NCBI GenBank assembly: GCA_024579835.1
Contig: CP102060.1
Location: forward strand, 3,013,558-3,077,557
Reading direction: 5' to 3'
Source of the DNA: Clostridiaceae bacterium HFYG-1003
Lineage (GTDB): Bacteria > Bacillota > Clostridia > Clostridiales > Clostridiaceae
Length of the DNA: 64,000 nucleotides
Each line of letters opens with the position of its first letter. The stretch's first letter is position 1. The position numbers were made by a program, and so were the translations under genes. Shown here piece after piece: positions 45,803 to 54,431 of this stretch. The notes under the pieces were generated by a model. That model was not told the origin of the DNA, searched no databases, and worked only from the letters and a program-made list of their open reading frames with translations.

Positions 45803-45815
45803 TGTTCATTTAAAC

Positions 45816-45912
45816 TGGCGGGAGTGTGTGGGAATCGAACCCACCCGAGAGGCTCCTAACCCCTCATACAGGTTTTGAAGACCAGAGAGCACACCAGAAC
45901 TCATCCACCCCC
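45816..45912 (-). tRNA. selC: tRNA-Sec (anticodon TCA)
   Basis: The 97-nt minus-strand sequence has the tRNA-Sec features: anticodon loop CTTCAAA with UCA, a long D stem (GAGTTC/GTGCTC) with 4-nt loop TGGT, a long variable arm (GAGGGG...CCTCTC), T arm GTGGG-TTCGATT-CCCAC, discriminator G and encoded CCA. The acceptor pairs GGGGGTG with CACTCCC (one G-U); the eighth pair is G-A. It is the substrate of SelA and SelB and decodes the UGA codons of selD, grdA and grdB. A strong promoter lies 10 bp upstream. Confidence 0.93.
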
Positions 45913-45922
45913 ATGCTTTGTG

Positions 45923-45951
45923 ATTGTAAACCAGAATTTCCTGTTAGTCAA
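45923..45951 (-). promoter_or_regulatory. Promoter of tRNA-Sec
   Basis: On the minus strand TTGACT (45946-45951), exactly 17 bp, then TACAAT (45923-45928). The tRNA begins 10 nt after the -10. Confidence 0.85.
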
Positions 45952-46243
45952 TACTTTGAAACAAACAAACGAATGACTCCAGTTCCGGAAGATGAATTGC
46001 ATGCAGGCGCATTGCCAGACTTTGATTTGATGAATTTTTTTGCAGGTCAGAACAAATTATCTACCTGAAACACAGGAATCTTTTGGTTCTTGTAAAAATT
46101 CCAGCCGCAATCTTATAGATTTTTAGCAATCCAAGTATTTTTTGCCAAAAGAACAGATTCGCGATGATAAAATCAATACTTTGTGAAACTTCAAATTTGA
46201 GTTGGAATTCTTCGAAAAAGATTATCAAAAAAAAGTCAAAGTG

Positions 46244-46252
46244 TGGTATTAT
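46244..46252 (+). promoter_or_regulatory. Promoter (-10) of the glycine reductase operon
   Basis: TGGTATTAT (46244-46252) is an extended -10; the -35 is unclear (TTATCA at 46222-46227, 19-bp spacing). The transcript would start near 46259, leaving a leader of about 315 nt with the riboswitch. Confidence 0.5.
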
Positions 46253-46359
46253 AAGCATGGTAATTTATGGGGGCGAGATTTTAGACGTTCCATCCCATAA
46301 ATGAACCCCGTACGGTGGCTTCACCGGCATGCGGTAAAAAACCAAATATTTCTGGAAGA

Positions 46360-46474
46360 AAGCTGGAAGAGAGTATCCCTTGAAAGATCAGGGACACCGA
46401 AGGGACAAGTCGTGATCTGCCAAGATCAATGGATGAAATTCTCAGGTACCAATATTCCTGCTGGACAGAACCTT
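46360..46474 (+). ncRNA. Glycine riboswitch, single aptamer
   Basis: The core motifs of the glycine aptamer appear in order: GGAAGAGAG (P1 strand), GGGACACCGAAGGGACAAG, CTCAGGTACCAA and GGACAGAA. GAGAG pairs with TTCTC to close P1. Only one aptamer is recognisable; the 100 nt before it contains a hairpin (CGGTG/CACCG) but no second CCGAAGG core. It stands before the glycine reductase genes, so glycine should turn the operon on. Confidence 0.88.
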
Positions 46475-46483
46475 GATTTAACT

Positions 46484-46520
46484 GGGGAAACACGGCAGTG
46501 TTTCCCCTTATTCTATTTTT
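46484..46520 (+). terminator. Expression-platform terminator of the glycine riboswitch
   Basis: GGGGAAACAC (46484-46493) pairs with GTGTTTCCCC (46498-46507), then TTATTCTATTTTT. It lies 10 nt after the aptamer and 54 nt before grdX. Confidence 0.88.
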
Positions 46521-46573
46521 GCGCACATTTTGAATGAATCCGGGCTTATTTCCGGAGAAGACAGGAGTACCCA

Positions 46574-46945
46574 ATGAAACTTATTACAAATAATCCGATG
46601 GTCCGTGATTTCTTTGTGGGCCAGGATGACATTGAACTGGAGTATCTGGATGTCCTTGGCTACATGGATGTTCTGAAACGGGCCAGAGATGAAATTCATC
46701 TGGGGCAGGTATTGCTGACGCACCCGCTCTCCGGAAGCGTCAAGCCCAACGAGACTCCGTATAAGTCGGTCGCCATTGGAAAGGATTCGCTGCACGACAT
46801 CGACTCCCTCTGGCTCATTGAACAGGCCATAGCGACCTATATTAAATTTGAGAAGAACAAAGCCATGCCACAGTGGACGGAACAGGTAAGAGAAGATTTC
46901 ATGGTGGTTGACTTTGATCTGATAAAAAATGCATTAAGAAGGTAG
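46574..46945 (+). CDS. grdX: Glycine reductase operon protein GrdX
   Basis: A 123-residue cytosolic protein of the GrdX family, found at the head of glycine and betaine reductase operons; its biochemical role is not known. The sequence LLTHPLSGSVKPNETPYKS near residue 48 is typical of the family. GACAGGAG precedes the ATG. It is the first gene after the riboswitch and 7 bp before trxB. Confidence 0.88.
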   Translation: MKLITNNPMVRDFFVGQDDIELEYLDVLGYMDVLKRARDEIHLGQVLLTHPLSGSVKPNETPYKSVAIGKDSLHDIDSLWLIEQAIATYIKFEKNKAMPQWTEQVREDFMVVDFDLIKNALRR

Positions 46946-46952
46946 GTAGAGT

Positions 46953-47891
46953 ATGTCAGTTGTTTATGACCTCATCATTATCGGTGGGGGACCTGCAGGT
47001 CTGGCCGCTGGATTGTACGGCGCCAGAGCCAGAATGAAGACCCTGATCATTGAAAAACAGAAGATGGGCGGACAGATCGTCATCACCGACGAAGTGGCCA
47101 ACTATCCCGGATCCGTGCACGAAGCCACCGGACCAAGCCTGATCGCCAGAATGCTGGAACAGTGCGATGAGTTCGGAGCAGAAAAAGTGTTCGACGATAT
47201 CACCGGTTTTGATTTTTCCGGAACCACCAAGATCCTTAAAGGAAAACATAATACATACGAAGGCAAGGCCGTCATCGTGGCCACCGGAGCGAACCCGAGA
47301 AAAATCGGCTGCCCGGGCGAAAAGGAACTGACCGGCAAGGGCGTTTCCTACTGCGCAACCTGCGACGCTGACTTCTTCCAGGATTTGGAAGTCTATGTCA
47401 TCGGCGGAGGCGATACAGCGGTAGAAGAAGCCATGTACCTGACCAAGTTTGCCCGCAAGGTGACCATCGTTCATCGCAGGGAAGAGCTCAGAGCTGCTAA
47501 ATCCATTCAGGAAAAGGCATTCAGCAACGACAAAATCGGTTTCCTCTGGAACACCGTGGTGGAAGAGCTGAAGGGCGACGGAATCCTTGAAAAGATCGTC
47601 TTCAAGAACGTCAAGACCGGAGAAATCTCTGAAGTCGAAGCGGATGAAGAAGACGGAACCTTCGGCTGCTTTGTATTCACCGGATACCTGCCCCAGGCTG
47701 AAATGTTCGCAGGAACGCTGGACATGGAGGGTGGATACCTCAAGACCAACGACAACATGGAAACCAACGTGCCTGGCGTTTACGCCGCCGGTGATGCCAG
47801 AGTGAAGAGTCTTCGTCAGGTTGTCACGGCTACCGCTGACGGAGCCATCGCTGCCGTACAGGCCGAAAAATACATCGAACACATGGAGTAG
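46953..47891 (+). CDS. trxB: Thioredoxin reductase of the glycine reductase system
   Basis: A 312-residue FAD enzyme that reduces the operon's thioredoxin. FAD site GGGPAGLAAG near residue 10, redox pair CATC (Cys134, Cys137) in SYCATCDADFF, NAD(P) site GGGDTAVEEA near 153, and the C-terminal AAGDARVKSLRQVVTA FAD motif are present. The GrdX-TrxB-TrxA order is that of known grd operons. A small hairpin (GGAACC/GGTTCC) follows in the 123-bp gap before trxA. Confidence 0.95.
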   Translation: MSVVYDLIIIGGGPAGLAAGLYGARARMKTLIIEKQKMGGQIVITDEVANYPGSVHEATGPSLIARMLEQCDEFGAEKVFDDITGFDFSGTTKILKGKHNTYEGKAVIVATGANPRKIGCPGEKELTGKGVSYCATCDADFFQDLEVYVIGGGDTAVEEAMYLTKFARKVTIVHRREELRAAKSIQEKAFSNDKIGFLWNTVVEELKGDGILEKIVFKNVKTGEISEVEADEEDGTFGCFVFTGYLPQAEMFAGTLDMEGGYLKTNDNMETNVPGVYAAGDARVKSLRQVVTATADGAIAAVQAEKYIEHME

Positions 47892-48014
47892 GAGCAGCGG
47901 CACTGTGCCGAATGCTTCACCCATCATCGGAACCGTAAGGTTCCCCCGAAGTTTGCGTGTTATTCACAACACTTTGTTACCATTAACACACCTATTATTA
48001 AAGGAGGATGAGAA

Positions 48015-48341
48015 ATGCTAGCACTGGACAAAGATACCTTCCAGCCGGAAGTACTCGAAGCAAAGGGATTAGTTTTCGTCGATTTTTGGAGCCAATCCTG
48101 TGAACCCTGCAAAGCTCTTATGCCGGATGTTGAAAAACTGGCTGAAAAGTATGCAGGAACCATGAAGTTCACCAACATGGATACCACCAAAGCCAGACGC
48201 GTTGCCATCGGTCAGAAAGTACTCGGTCTGCCCACTTTAGCGATCTACCGCGACGGTGAGAAGATTGAAGAACTGACCAAAGATGACGCAACCATCGAAA
48301 ACATCGAAAATATGATCAAAAAGTATGCAGCCCAAGCTTAA
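48015..48341 (+). CDS. trxA: Thioredoxin of the glycine reductase system
   Basis: A 108-residue thioredoxin. The active site is WSQSCEPCKALMPD with Cys29 and Cys32: the normal WCGPC is replaced by SCEPC, the kind of variant (GCEPC, GCVPC) known for grd-linked thioredoxins, which reduce glycine reductase. The strand VFVDFWSQ and the cis-proline VLGLPTLAIYRDG are normal. AAAGGAGG precedes the ATG; grdE follows 37 bp later. Confidence 0.95.
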   Translation: MLALDKDTFQPEVLEAKGLVFVDFWSQSCEPCKALMPDVEKLAEKYAGTMKFTNMDTTKARRVAIGQKVLGLPTLAIYRDGEKIEELTKDDATIENIENMIKKYAAQA

Positions 48342-48378
48342 TAAAAGCTGCAAATAAAGAAAAGAAAGGGGATAAACT

Positions 48379-49665
48379 ATGCGTCTAGAAATCGGAAACA
48401 TCCTGATTAAGGATATCCAGTTCGCAGACACGACTAAGGTGGAAAATTCCGTTCTCTACATCAACAAGGATGAGATGATCAAGGAAATCAACACCGACGA
48501 CAAAATTGCCTCCGTTGACCTCGACATCGCCAAACCAGGCGAAAGCATCCGCATCACTCCTGTCAAGGACGTGATCGAGCCCAGAGTAAAAGTTGCCGGA
48601 AACGGTGGCATTTTCCCGGGATTCCTTTCCAAGGTTGATCAGGTCGGAGAAGGCCGCACTCATGTCCTGAAAGGGGCAGCTGTTGTTACCACCGGTAAGA
48701 TCGTCGGATTCCAGGAAGGAATCATCGATATGACCGGAATCGGAGCGGACTACACCCCGTTCTCCAAGACCCTGAACCTGGTTGTTGTCGCAGAACCCAT
48801 CGAAGGACTCCTTCAGCATGACCATGAAGAGGCAGTTCGTCTGCTCGGCTACCGTGCCGCAAGATATCTTGCTGAAGCCGGCCGCAACATCGAGCCCGAT
48901 GAAGTCAACGTATACGAGACCAAGCCGATCTTCGAACAGGCCGCTCAGTATCCGGAACTCCCGAAGGTTGCTTATGTCTACATGCTTCAGACCCAGGGCC
49001 TGCTGCATGACACCTACGTCTACGGCGTAGATGCCAAGAAGATCATCCCGACCTTCATTTATCCGACCGAAGTCATGGATGGAGCCATCGTGTCCGGAAA
49101 CTGCGTATCAGCCTGCGACAAGAACCCCACCTATGTTCACATGAACAACCCCATCATCCACGATCTTTATGAAAGACATGGAAAAGACTACAACTTCATG
49201 GGAGTTGTCATCACCAACGAGAACGTTTATCTGGCTGACAAGGAAAGACATTCCAACATGGTCGCCAAGCTCGTTGAATGGCTCGGCGTTGATGCAGTCA
49301 TCATTTCTGAAGAAGGCTTCGGCAACCCGGACGCTGACCTCATCATGAACTGCAAGAAAATCGAGAAGAAGGGCATCAAGACCGTCATCGTCACCGACGA
49401 ATATGCCGGGCAGGACGGAGCTTCCCAGTCTCTGGCCGATGCTGATCCGATCGCGAATGCCTGCGTCACCGGCGGAAACGCCAACCAGCCGATCGTTCTG
49501 CCGAAACTTGACCGTGTCATCGGACACATCAACTTCGTCAATACCATCGCCGGCGGACACAATGAATCCCTCAGAGGAGACGGAACCATTGAAGGTGAGA
49601 TTCAGTTCATCACCGGTGCTACTTCTGAAGTCGGATACAACAAACTGACCGCAAGAACCAAGTAA
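48379..49665 (+). CDS. grdE: Glycine reductase component B, GrdE proprotein
   Basis: A 428-residue precursor that is cut into two subunits; the cut leaves a pyruvoyl group on the new N-terminus, which binds glycine as a Schiff base. The processing site is the Asn-Cys in [10 protein letters not shown], with the Cys at codon 242, the position reported for the characterised enzymes. GrdE and the selenoprotein GrdB form component B. AAAGGGG precedes the ATG. It lies between trxA and grdA in the standard order. Confidence 0.95.
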   Translation: MRLEIGNILIKDIQFADTTKVENSVLYINKDEMIKEINTDDKIASVDLDIAKPGESIRITPVKDVIEPRVKVAGNGGIFPGFLSKVDQVGEGRTHVLKGAAVVTTGKIVGFQEGIIDMTGIGADYTPFSKTLNLVVVAEPIEGLLQHDHEEAVRLLGYRAARYLAEAGRNIEPDEVNVYETKPIFEQAAQYPELPKVAYVYMLQTQGLLHDTYVYGVDAKKIIPTFIYPTEVMDGAIVSGNCVSACDKNPTYVHMNNPIIHDLYERHGKDYNFMGVVITNENVYLADKERHSNMVAKLVEWLGVDAVIISEEGFGNPDADLIMNCKKIEKKGIKTVIVTDEYAGQDGASQSLADADPIANACVTGGNANQPIVLPKLDRVIGHINFVNTIAGGHNESLRGDGTIEGEIQFITGATSEVGYNKLTARTK

Positions 49666-49739
49666 TTCCCCTTATTCAAACCAAACGGGACTTGTCCCAA
49701 TCATCGACCAAAATAAATCAAATCGAAGGAGAAATATTT

Positions 49740-50216
49740 ATGAGCCGTTATGATGGTAAGAAAATCATCGTAATCGGAGATAGAGACGGTGTTCCGGCAC
49801 CAGCTATCACCGAGTGTTTAAAAGATATTGACTGCGAAGTTGTCTTTGCGTCAACTGAGTGTTTCGTCTGAACAGCTGCAGGCGCTATGGACCTTGAAAA
49901 CCAGAAGAGAGTTCTCGAAGCAACCGAAAAATTCGGTCCCGAGAATGTCGTGGTTCTCATTGGTGCATCAGAAGCCGAAGCTGCCGGTCTGGCAGCGGAA
50001 ACAGTTACAGCTGGTGACCCCACATTTGCAGGCCCCCTGGCTGGAGTTAGCCTTGGGCTGAGAGTTTACCATTGTGTTGAACCTGAATTCAAGGATGAAG
50101 TCAATGCTGATGTTTATGAAGAACAGATCGGCATGATGGAAATGGTTCTCGAAGTAGACGAGATCATTGCTGAAATGAAGGGCATCCGCGAACAGTACAC
50201 CAAGTTCCAAGACTAA
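49740..50216 (+). CDS. grdA: Glycine reductase selenoprotein A
   Basis: The 158-residue selenoprotein that takes the carboxymethyl group from component B and passes it to component C. The TGA at 49869-49871 (codon 44) is read as selenocysteine in the motif CFV-U-TAAG, identical in place to known GrdA proteins. Stopping at this TGA would leave a 43-residue stub and a false start downstream at ATG. AAGGAG precedes the ATG at 49740. The rest ([30 protein letters not shown]) matches the family. Confidence 0.97.
49869..49905 (+). promoter_or_regulatory. UGA Sec codon and putative SECIS in grdA
   Basis: After the UGA, AGG (9-11 nt) can pair with CCT, leaving a loop CGCTATGGA with GG 18-19 nt downstream of the UGA. 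The stem is short, so the fold is only tentative. Confidence 0.45.
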
Positions 50217-50254
50217 TTTAAATCGAAATACGAATAAGGAGGAATTGTACGAAC

Positions 50255-51562
50255 ATGAGTAAACTCAAAGTAGTACACTATCTGAACCAGTTCTTTGCCG
50301 GCATCGGTGGAGAAGATAAAGCAGACGTTGCACCTCAGATTCTGGAAAATCTCCCCCCTGTAACCCAGCAGCTGTCCAAGCTGTTAGGCGAAGATTATGA
50401 AGTAGCCGGCGCAGTTGTCTGCGGAGACTCCTACTTCAATGAAAATCTTGATACAGCCAGAGAAGAAGTGCTGAACATGATCAACTCATTCAATCCGGAT
50501 CTCGTGATCTGCGGACCTTCCTTCAATGCCGGACGTTATGGTATGGCTTCTGCCACCGTTGCATCCGATGTCGAAGCGAAGCTCAAGGTGAAAGCCTTTG
50601 CCGCCATGTACGAAGAAAACCCGGGTGTTGACGTATTCCGCAAGAAGGTATACATCGTTAAGACTTCTGACTCCGCTGCCGGTATGAGAAAAGCTCTTCC
50701 CGCAGTTGTAGAGTTCGCAAAGAAGTATGTTTCCGGCGCAGAACTGCACCCGGAAGCCGATGGATTCTTCTCCAAGGGAGTCCGTGTCAATCAGTTTGTT
50801 TCTGAAAGAGGTTCCAAGCGGGCCGTTGACATGCTGATTAAGAAGATGAAGGGCGAAGAGTTCGTTACCGAATATCCGATGCCTGAATTCGACCGCGTTG
50901 ATCCCAATCCGGCCGTTAAGGACATCACCAAGGCGAAGATCGCTCTGGTTACCTCCGGCGGAACCGTTCCTTTTGGCAACCCGGATCACATCGAATCATC
51001 CTCCGCTTCCAAGTACGGCGAGTATGACATCACCGGATTTGACAGCCTGAAGAAGGGTGAATGGGAAACCGCTCACGGCGGATACGACCCGACCTACGCC
51101 AATGACGTTCCAGACCGCGTACTGCCGGTTGACGTTCTGCGCGACCTGGAAAAGGAAGGCAAGATCGGCGAGCTCTACAAATACTTCTACACCACCGTTG
51201 GAAACGGAACAGCCGTTGCTTCCTCCAAGGCTTTTGCCGCTGAATTCAGCCAGAAACTGAAAGCAGACGGAGTGGACGCAGTTATCCTGACCAGTACGTG
51301 AGGCACCTGTACACGTTGCGGTGCAACAATGGTTAAAGAAATTGAAAGAGCTGGCATCCCGGTCGTTCACATGTGTACGGTCGTTCCGATCTCCCTGACG
51401 GTTGGTGCTAACCGGATTATCCCGACGGTTGCGATCCCGCATCCGCTTGGAAACCCGGCCCTGACTCCGGAAGCTGAAAAGGCGCTGCGGCGCAAGCTGG
51501 TCGAGAAGGCTCTCAAGGCTCTCGAGACTGAAGTTACCGAGCAGACTGTATTCGAAGACTAA
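50255..51562 (+). CDS. grdB: Glycine reductase component B selenoprotein GrdB
   Basis: A 435-residue selenoprotein, the substrate-specific catalytic subunit of component B. TGA at 51299-51301 (codon 349) is selenocysteine in the motif ST-U-GTCTRCGATM, a UxxCxxC redox motif. Conventional reading ends the protein at residue 348 and leaves the last 86 residues as a separate false gene from ATG 51329. AAGGAGG precedes the ATG. The C-terminus after the U (ERAGIPVVHMCTVVPISLTVG) is part of the active site. Confidence 0.97.
51299..51330 (+). promoter_or_regulatory. UGA Sec codon and putative SECIS in grdB
   Basis: GTTGC and GCAAC form a 5-bp stem capped by GGT, which lies 19-21 nt after the UGA, the same distance as the GGT in selD. 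Confidence 0.6.
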
Positions 51563-51609
51563 TTCCACATATACTGGCGGCCTCATTAAGCAGCTGGTGA
51601 TTGAAACCA

Positions 51610-51636
51610 TGGCTGCACGATCTCTTCGTGCAGCCA
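51610..51636 (+). promoter_or_regulatory. Hairpin in the grdB-grdC gap
   Basis: TGGCTGCACGA (51610-51620) pairs perfectly with TCGTGCAGCCA (51626-51636) around TCTCT; outer GAAA/TTTC can extend it. No T run follows, so full termination is unlikely; partial attenuation or mRNA end protection fits better. Confidence 0.6.
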
Positions 51637-51710
51637 CGATTTCAAAAAGAATTGTATAAATAATCAAATATTATAATTTTTAGTCAACCGACTAACTTGG
51701 AGGTAACTTA

Positions 51711-53249
51711 ATGAGACCTGTATTGAAAAGCGCAAGCTATATCCTTGTCCATACACCTGATATGATCGTGCACAACGGCACGACGGTTCTGACCGAAAAA
51801 GTTACAAGCCCTGATTCCGAATTCCTCAAAACCGTGGAATCCAGAATCAGATCCTATGAAGATGTAATCAACTATGCCCCCAACCAGGTATACATCGGGA
51901 ACATGAAGCCGGAGGCACTGCGCGACCTGGCAGAACCCTGGTGCAACACTCCGGTGGAAGGTACAAGAGAAGGAAAATACGGTTCGATTGTTCCTCAGGA
52001 TGAATTCATCGCCATGATGAAAGTATCCGATGCATTTGACCTGGTATTCCTCAACAGGGAATTCACGGCTGATGTGAAGAAAAAAATGGAACAAAGCCCA
52101 TTATATAATGCAACTGACCTGGCTGACCTGAAGGACGGCGCAGATCAGGCCGACATCGACAAGATGGTTGCCGACCACGGCGAACCGCTGATCCATGAAG
52201 GCAAAGTCATTGGTGTCATCAAGCGTGCACACGACATTGACAGCAACCTGACTGCACATATCATTTTTGAGAACCTCGTCGTGAAGGCTTCCGGAATCAT
52301 CGCTGCCCGCGAGCTGTTCCTCAAGAGCGGCCTGAATCCTGAAGACGTAGAATATGTCATCGAGTGCTCCGAAGAAGCCTGCGGCGACATGAACCAGAGA
52401 GGCGGCGGCAACTTCGCCAAAGCCATCGCTGAAAAAGCCGGAATGGTCAACGCCACCGGATCCGACACCAGAGGATTCTGTGCAGCTCCGACTCATTCCC
52501 TGATCCACGCTGCCGCCCTGGTTGCTTCCGGAACCTACACCAACGTTCTCGTTGTTGCCGGCGGAGCTACCGCAAAGCTTGGAATGAATGCCAAGGATCA
52601 TGTCAAGAAGGGTCTCCCGGTTCTGGAAGACGTTCTCGGCGGATTCGCCGTTCTGGTCAGCCAGGATGACGGAGTTTCCCCCGTTGTCAACCTGACCGCT
52701 ACCGGACGCCACACCGTAGGCACCGGATCCTCCCCCCAGGCTGTTATTACCTCCCTGGTAACCAACGCTCTGGATAAGGCTGGTCTGAAGATCACCGACA
52801 TCGACAAGTATTCCGCAGAAATGCAGAATCCGGATATCACCAAGCCGGCCGGCGCTGGAGATGTTCCGACCGCCAACTACAAAATGATCGGAGCCCTTGG
52901 CGTAAAGCGCGGCGAGATGGAGAAATCCTTCCTCAATGACTTTATCGTGAAGCATGGTGTTCCCGGTTTTGCACCGACTCAGGGACACATTCCGTCCGGT
53001 GTGCCGATCATTGGATACGCCATCGACGAACTGAAAGAAGGCAACCTGAACAAGGTAATGGTTATTGGTAAGGGATCTCTGTTCCTCGGCCGCATGACCA
53101 ACCTGTTTGATGGTGTTTCCTTCATCATGGAAAAGAATGAAGGGGCAGCTCCTGCCGAAACCGGATCCTCCATGGATGAATCCAAGGTCAAGAGCCTCAT
53201 TGCAGACGCCATGAGAAAGCTGGCAGAAAGCCTGTCCGAAGAGGTTTAA
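51711..53249 (+). CDS. grdC: Glycine reductase component C, large subunit GrdC
   Basis: A 512-residue subunit of component C, which releases acetyl phosphate from the carboxymethyl-selenoether on GrdA and so yields ATP through acetate kinase. The protein has a thiolase/FabH-like fold; cysteines in VIECSEEACGDMNQRGGGN (about residue 220) and the GTGSSPQAVI segment match the family. TTGGAGG precedes the ATG. grdD follows 5 bp later. Confidence 0.95.
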   Translation: MRPVLKSASYILVHTPDMIVHNGTTVLTEKVTSPDSEFLKTVESRIRSYEDVINYAPNQVYIGNMKPEALRDLAEPWCNTPVEGTREGKYGSIVPQDEFIAMMKVSDAFDLVFLNREFTADVKKKMEQSPLYNATDLADLKDGADQADIDKMVADHGEPLIHEGKVIGVIKRAHDIDSNLTAHIIFENLVVKASGIIAARELFLKSGLNPEDVEYVIECSEEACGDMNQRGGGNFAKAIAEKAGMVNATGSDTRGFCAAPTHSLIHAAALVASGTYTNVLVVAGGATAKLGMNAKDHVKKGLPVLEDVLGGFAVLVSQDDGVSPVVNLTATGRHTVGTGSSPQAVITSLVTNALDKAGLKITDIDKYSAEMQNPDITKPAGAGDVPTANYKMIGALGVKRGEMEKSFLNDFIVKHGVPGFAPTQGHIPSGVPIIGYAIDELKEGNLNKVMVIGKGSLFLGRMTNLFDGVSFIMEKNEGAAPAETGSSMDESKVKSLIADAMRKLAESLSEEV

Positions 53250-53254
53250 AACAT

Positions 53255-54424
53255 ATGGATGAGAGAAAATTAATCTCCAAGACGTTCCTTGAAATAGCGG
53301 ACGCCCTGGAAAAAGGCAAGAGTCTGGGAGGTCACCGGATCGGTCTGACCACCTTAGGTTCTGAGCACGGCGAGAAGGCTCTGCTTCAGGGCGCTCTCCT
53401 GGCGAAGAAGCAGTTCCCGCAGATCGATGTGGTTCTGATCGGACCCAAGAATGATACCGGGCTGGAAACACTGGAAGCCAACAACGAAGATGAGCAGTAC
53501 AAAGTCATGGAAGAGGCGCTGGACTCCAAGAACATCGAAGCCTGCGTCACCATGCACTACAACTTCCCCATCGGTGTTTCCACCGTTGGAAAAGTCGTAG
53601 CACCTGCCAACGGACGTGAAGTCTATATCGCAACCACGACCGGAACCTCCTCTGCCCACCGGGTAGAAGGCATGGTCAAGAACGCCATCTATGGCATCAT
53701 CGCAGCCAAGGCTGCCGGCGTAGAGAAGCCAAAAGTTGGTATTCTCAACGTGGATGGTGCCAGAGCGGTGGAAATCGTTCTGAAAAACCTCAAAGCCAAG
53801 GGCTATGACATTGAGTTCGGTGAATCCGAGCGCGCCGACGGCGGAGCCGTTCTGCGGGGCAATGACCTGCTGATGGGCGCGGTTGATGTTGTCGTAACCG
53901 ATACCCTGACCGGCAATCTGCTGATCAAGTTGTTCTCTTCCTTCACCTCCGGTGGAAAATACGAGACAACCGGTTCAGCCTATGGCCCGGGAATCGGCGA
54001 AGGCTACGACCGCAATGTCCTGATTCTGTCCAGAGCATCCGGTACCCCGGTAATCGCCAATGCCATCAAGTATGGCTATGATGTGGTTCACGGCGGCATC
54101 AACAAGCTCGCTGAGGCAGAATTCAAGAAGCTCAACGCCATGAACTGGCTGAGCCTGGTTAAGAAGGATGACAAGAAAGCGGAGAAGAAGGAAGCTGCTG
54201 AAATCAAGGCGCCCAATAAAGTGCCGGTAACCGGAAGCATCTCCGGCATCGACATTATGGAACTTGAAGACGCAGTGAAGGTTGTCTGGGCCGGCGGCAT
54301 CTATGCCGAATCCGGAATGGGCTGCACCGGACCTGTTCTGCTGGTTCCTGAAGATAAAGTGGCTGAATCCACCGGACTTCTGGCGAAAGCCGGATTCCTG
54401 GCAGCCGAGTCTTCCATCTGTTAA
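53255..54424 (+). CDS. grdD: Glycine reductase component C, small subunit GrdD
   Basis: A 389-residue subunit with a phosphotransacetylase/FabH-related (PlsX-like) fold that carries the acetyl-enzyme Cys; the candidate is in the GMGCTGPVLLV segment near residue 360. Other family features are VDGARAVEIVLKNLKAKG near 165 and NADLLMGA-like GNDLLMGAVDVVVTDTLTGN near 205. It starts 5 bp after grdC. Two terminators follow, ending the operon. Confidence 0.95.
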   Translation: MDERKLISKTFLEIADALEKGKSLGGHRIGLTTLGSEHGEKALLQGALLAKKQFPQIDVVLIGPKNDTGLETLEANNEDEQYKVMEEALDSKNIEACVTMHYNFPIGVSTVGKVVAPANGREVYIATTTGTSSAHRVEGMVKNAIYGIIAAKAAGVEKPKVGILNVDGARAVEIVLKNLKAKGYDIEFGESERADGGAVLRGNDLLMGAVDVVVTDTLTGNLLIKLFSSFTSGGKYETTGSAYGPGIGEGYDRNVLILSRASGTPVIANAIKYGYDVVHGGINKLAEAEFKKLNAMNWLSLVKKDDKKAEKKEAAEIKAPNKVPVTGSISGIDIMELEDAVKVVWAGGIYAESGMGCTGPVLLVPEDKVAESTGLLAKAGFLAAESSIC

Positions 54425-54431
54425 TATCCCA

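Larger units (their letters stand above)
44634..45815. other. Gene-poor, decayed region
   Basis: About 1.2 kb without a convincing gene. It starts with CTCTCC/TTCTCTCCTAA repeats (44628-44665). A 31-codon frame at 44878-44973 has a good ribosome site (AAAGGAG) but no recognisable product. GTCCGGTGTCC-type repeats follow (44975-45071), including two exact 14-bp copies of CGAAGTCCAGTGTC at 45038-45065. The rest is low in coding signal. It separates the foreign-looking block from tRNA-Sec. Confidence 0.6.

Noticed and set aside
45816-45912. Integration site at tRNA-Sec for the foreign block
   Set aside because: No repeat of the tRNA 3' end and no integrase were found near 35.6-44.6 kb.
45826-46068. 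80-residue plus-strand frame
   Set aside because: It overlaps tRNA-Sec and its promoter on the other strand.
46259-46360. Second glycine aptamer (tandem riboswitch)
   Set aside because: No CCGAAGG, CTCAGG or GGACAG set can be found upstream of the single core.
46956-47927. 323-residue minus-strand frame opposite trxB
   Set aside because: Antisense shadow of a well-supported gene.
51329-51562. Separate 77-residue protein after grdB
   Set aside because: It is the C-terminus of GrdB, in frame across the UGA Sec codon.
52101-53471. 456-residue minus-strand frame opposite grdC
   Set aside because: Antisense of grdC/grdD; no independent start signal or family.
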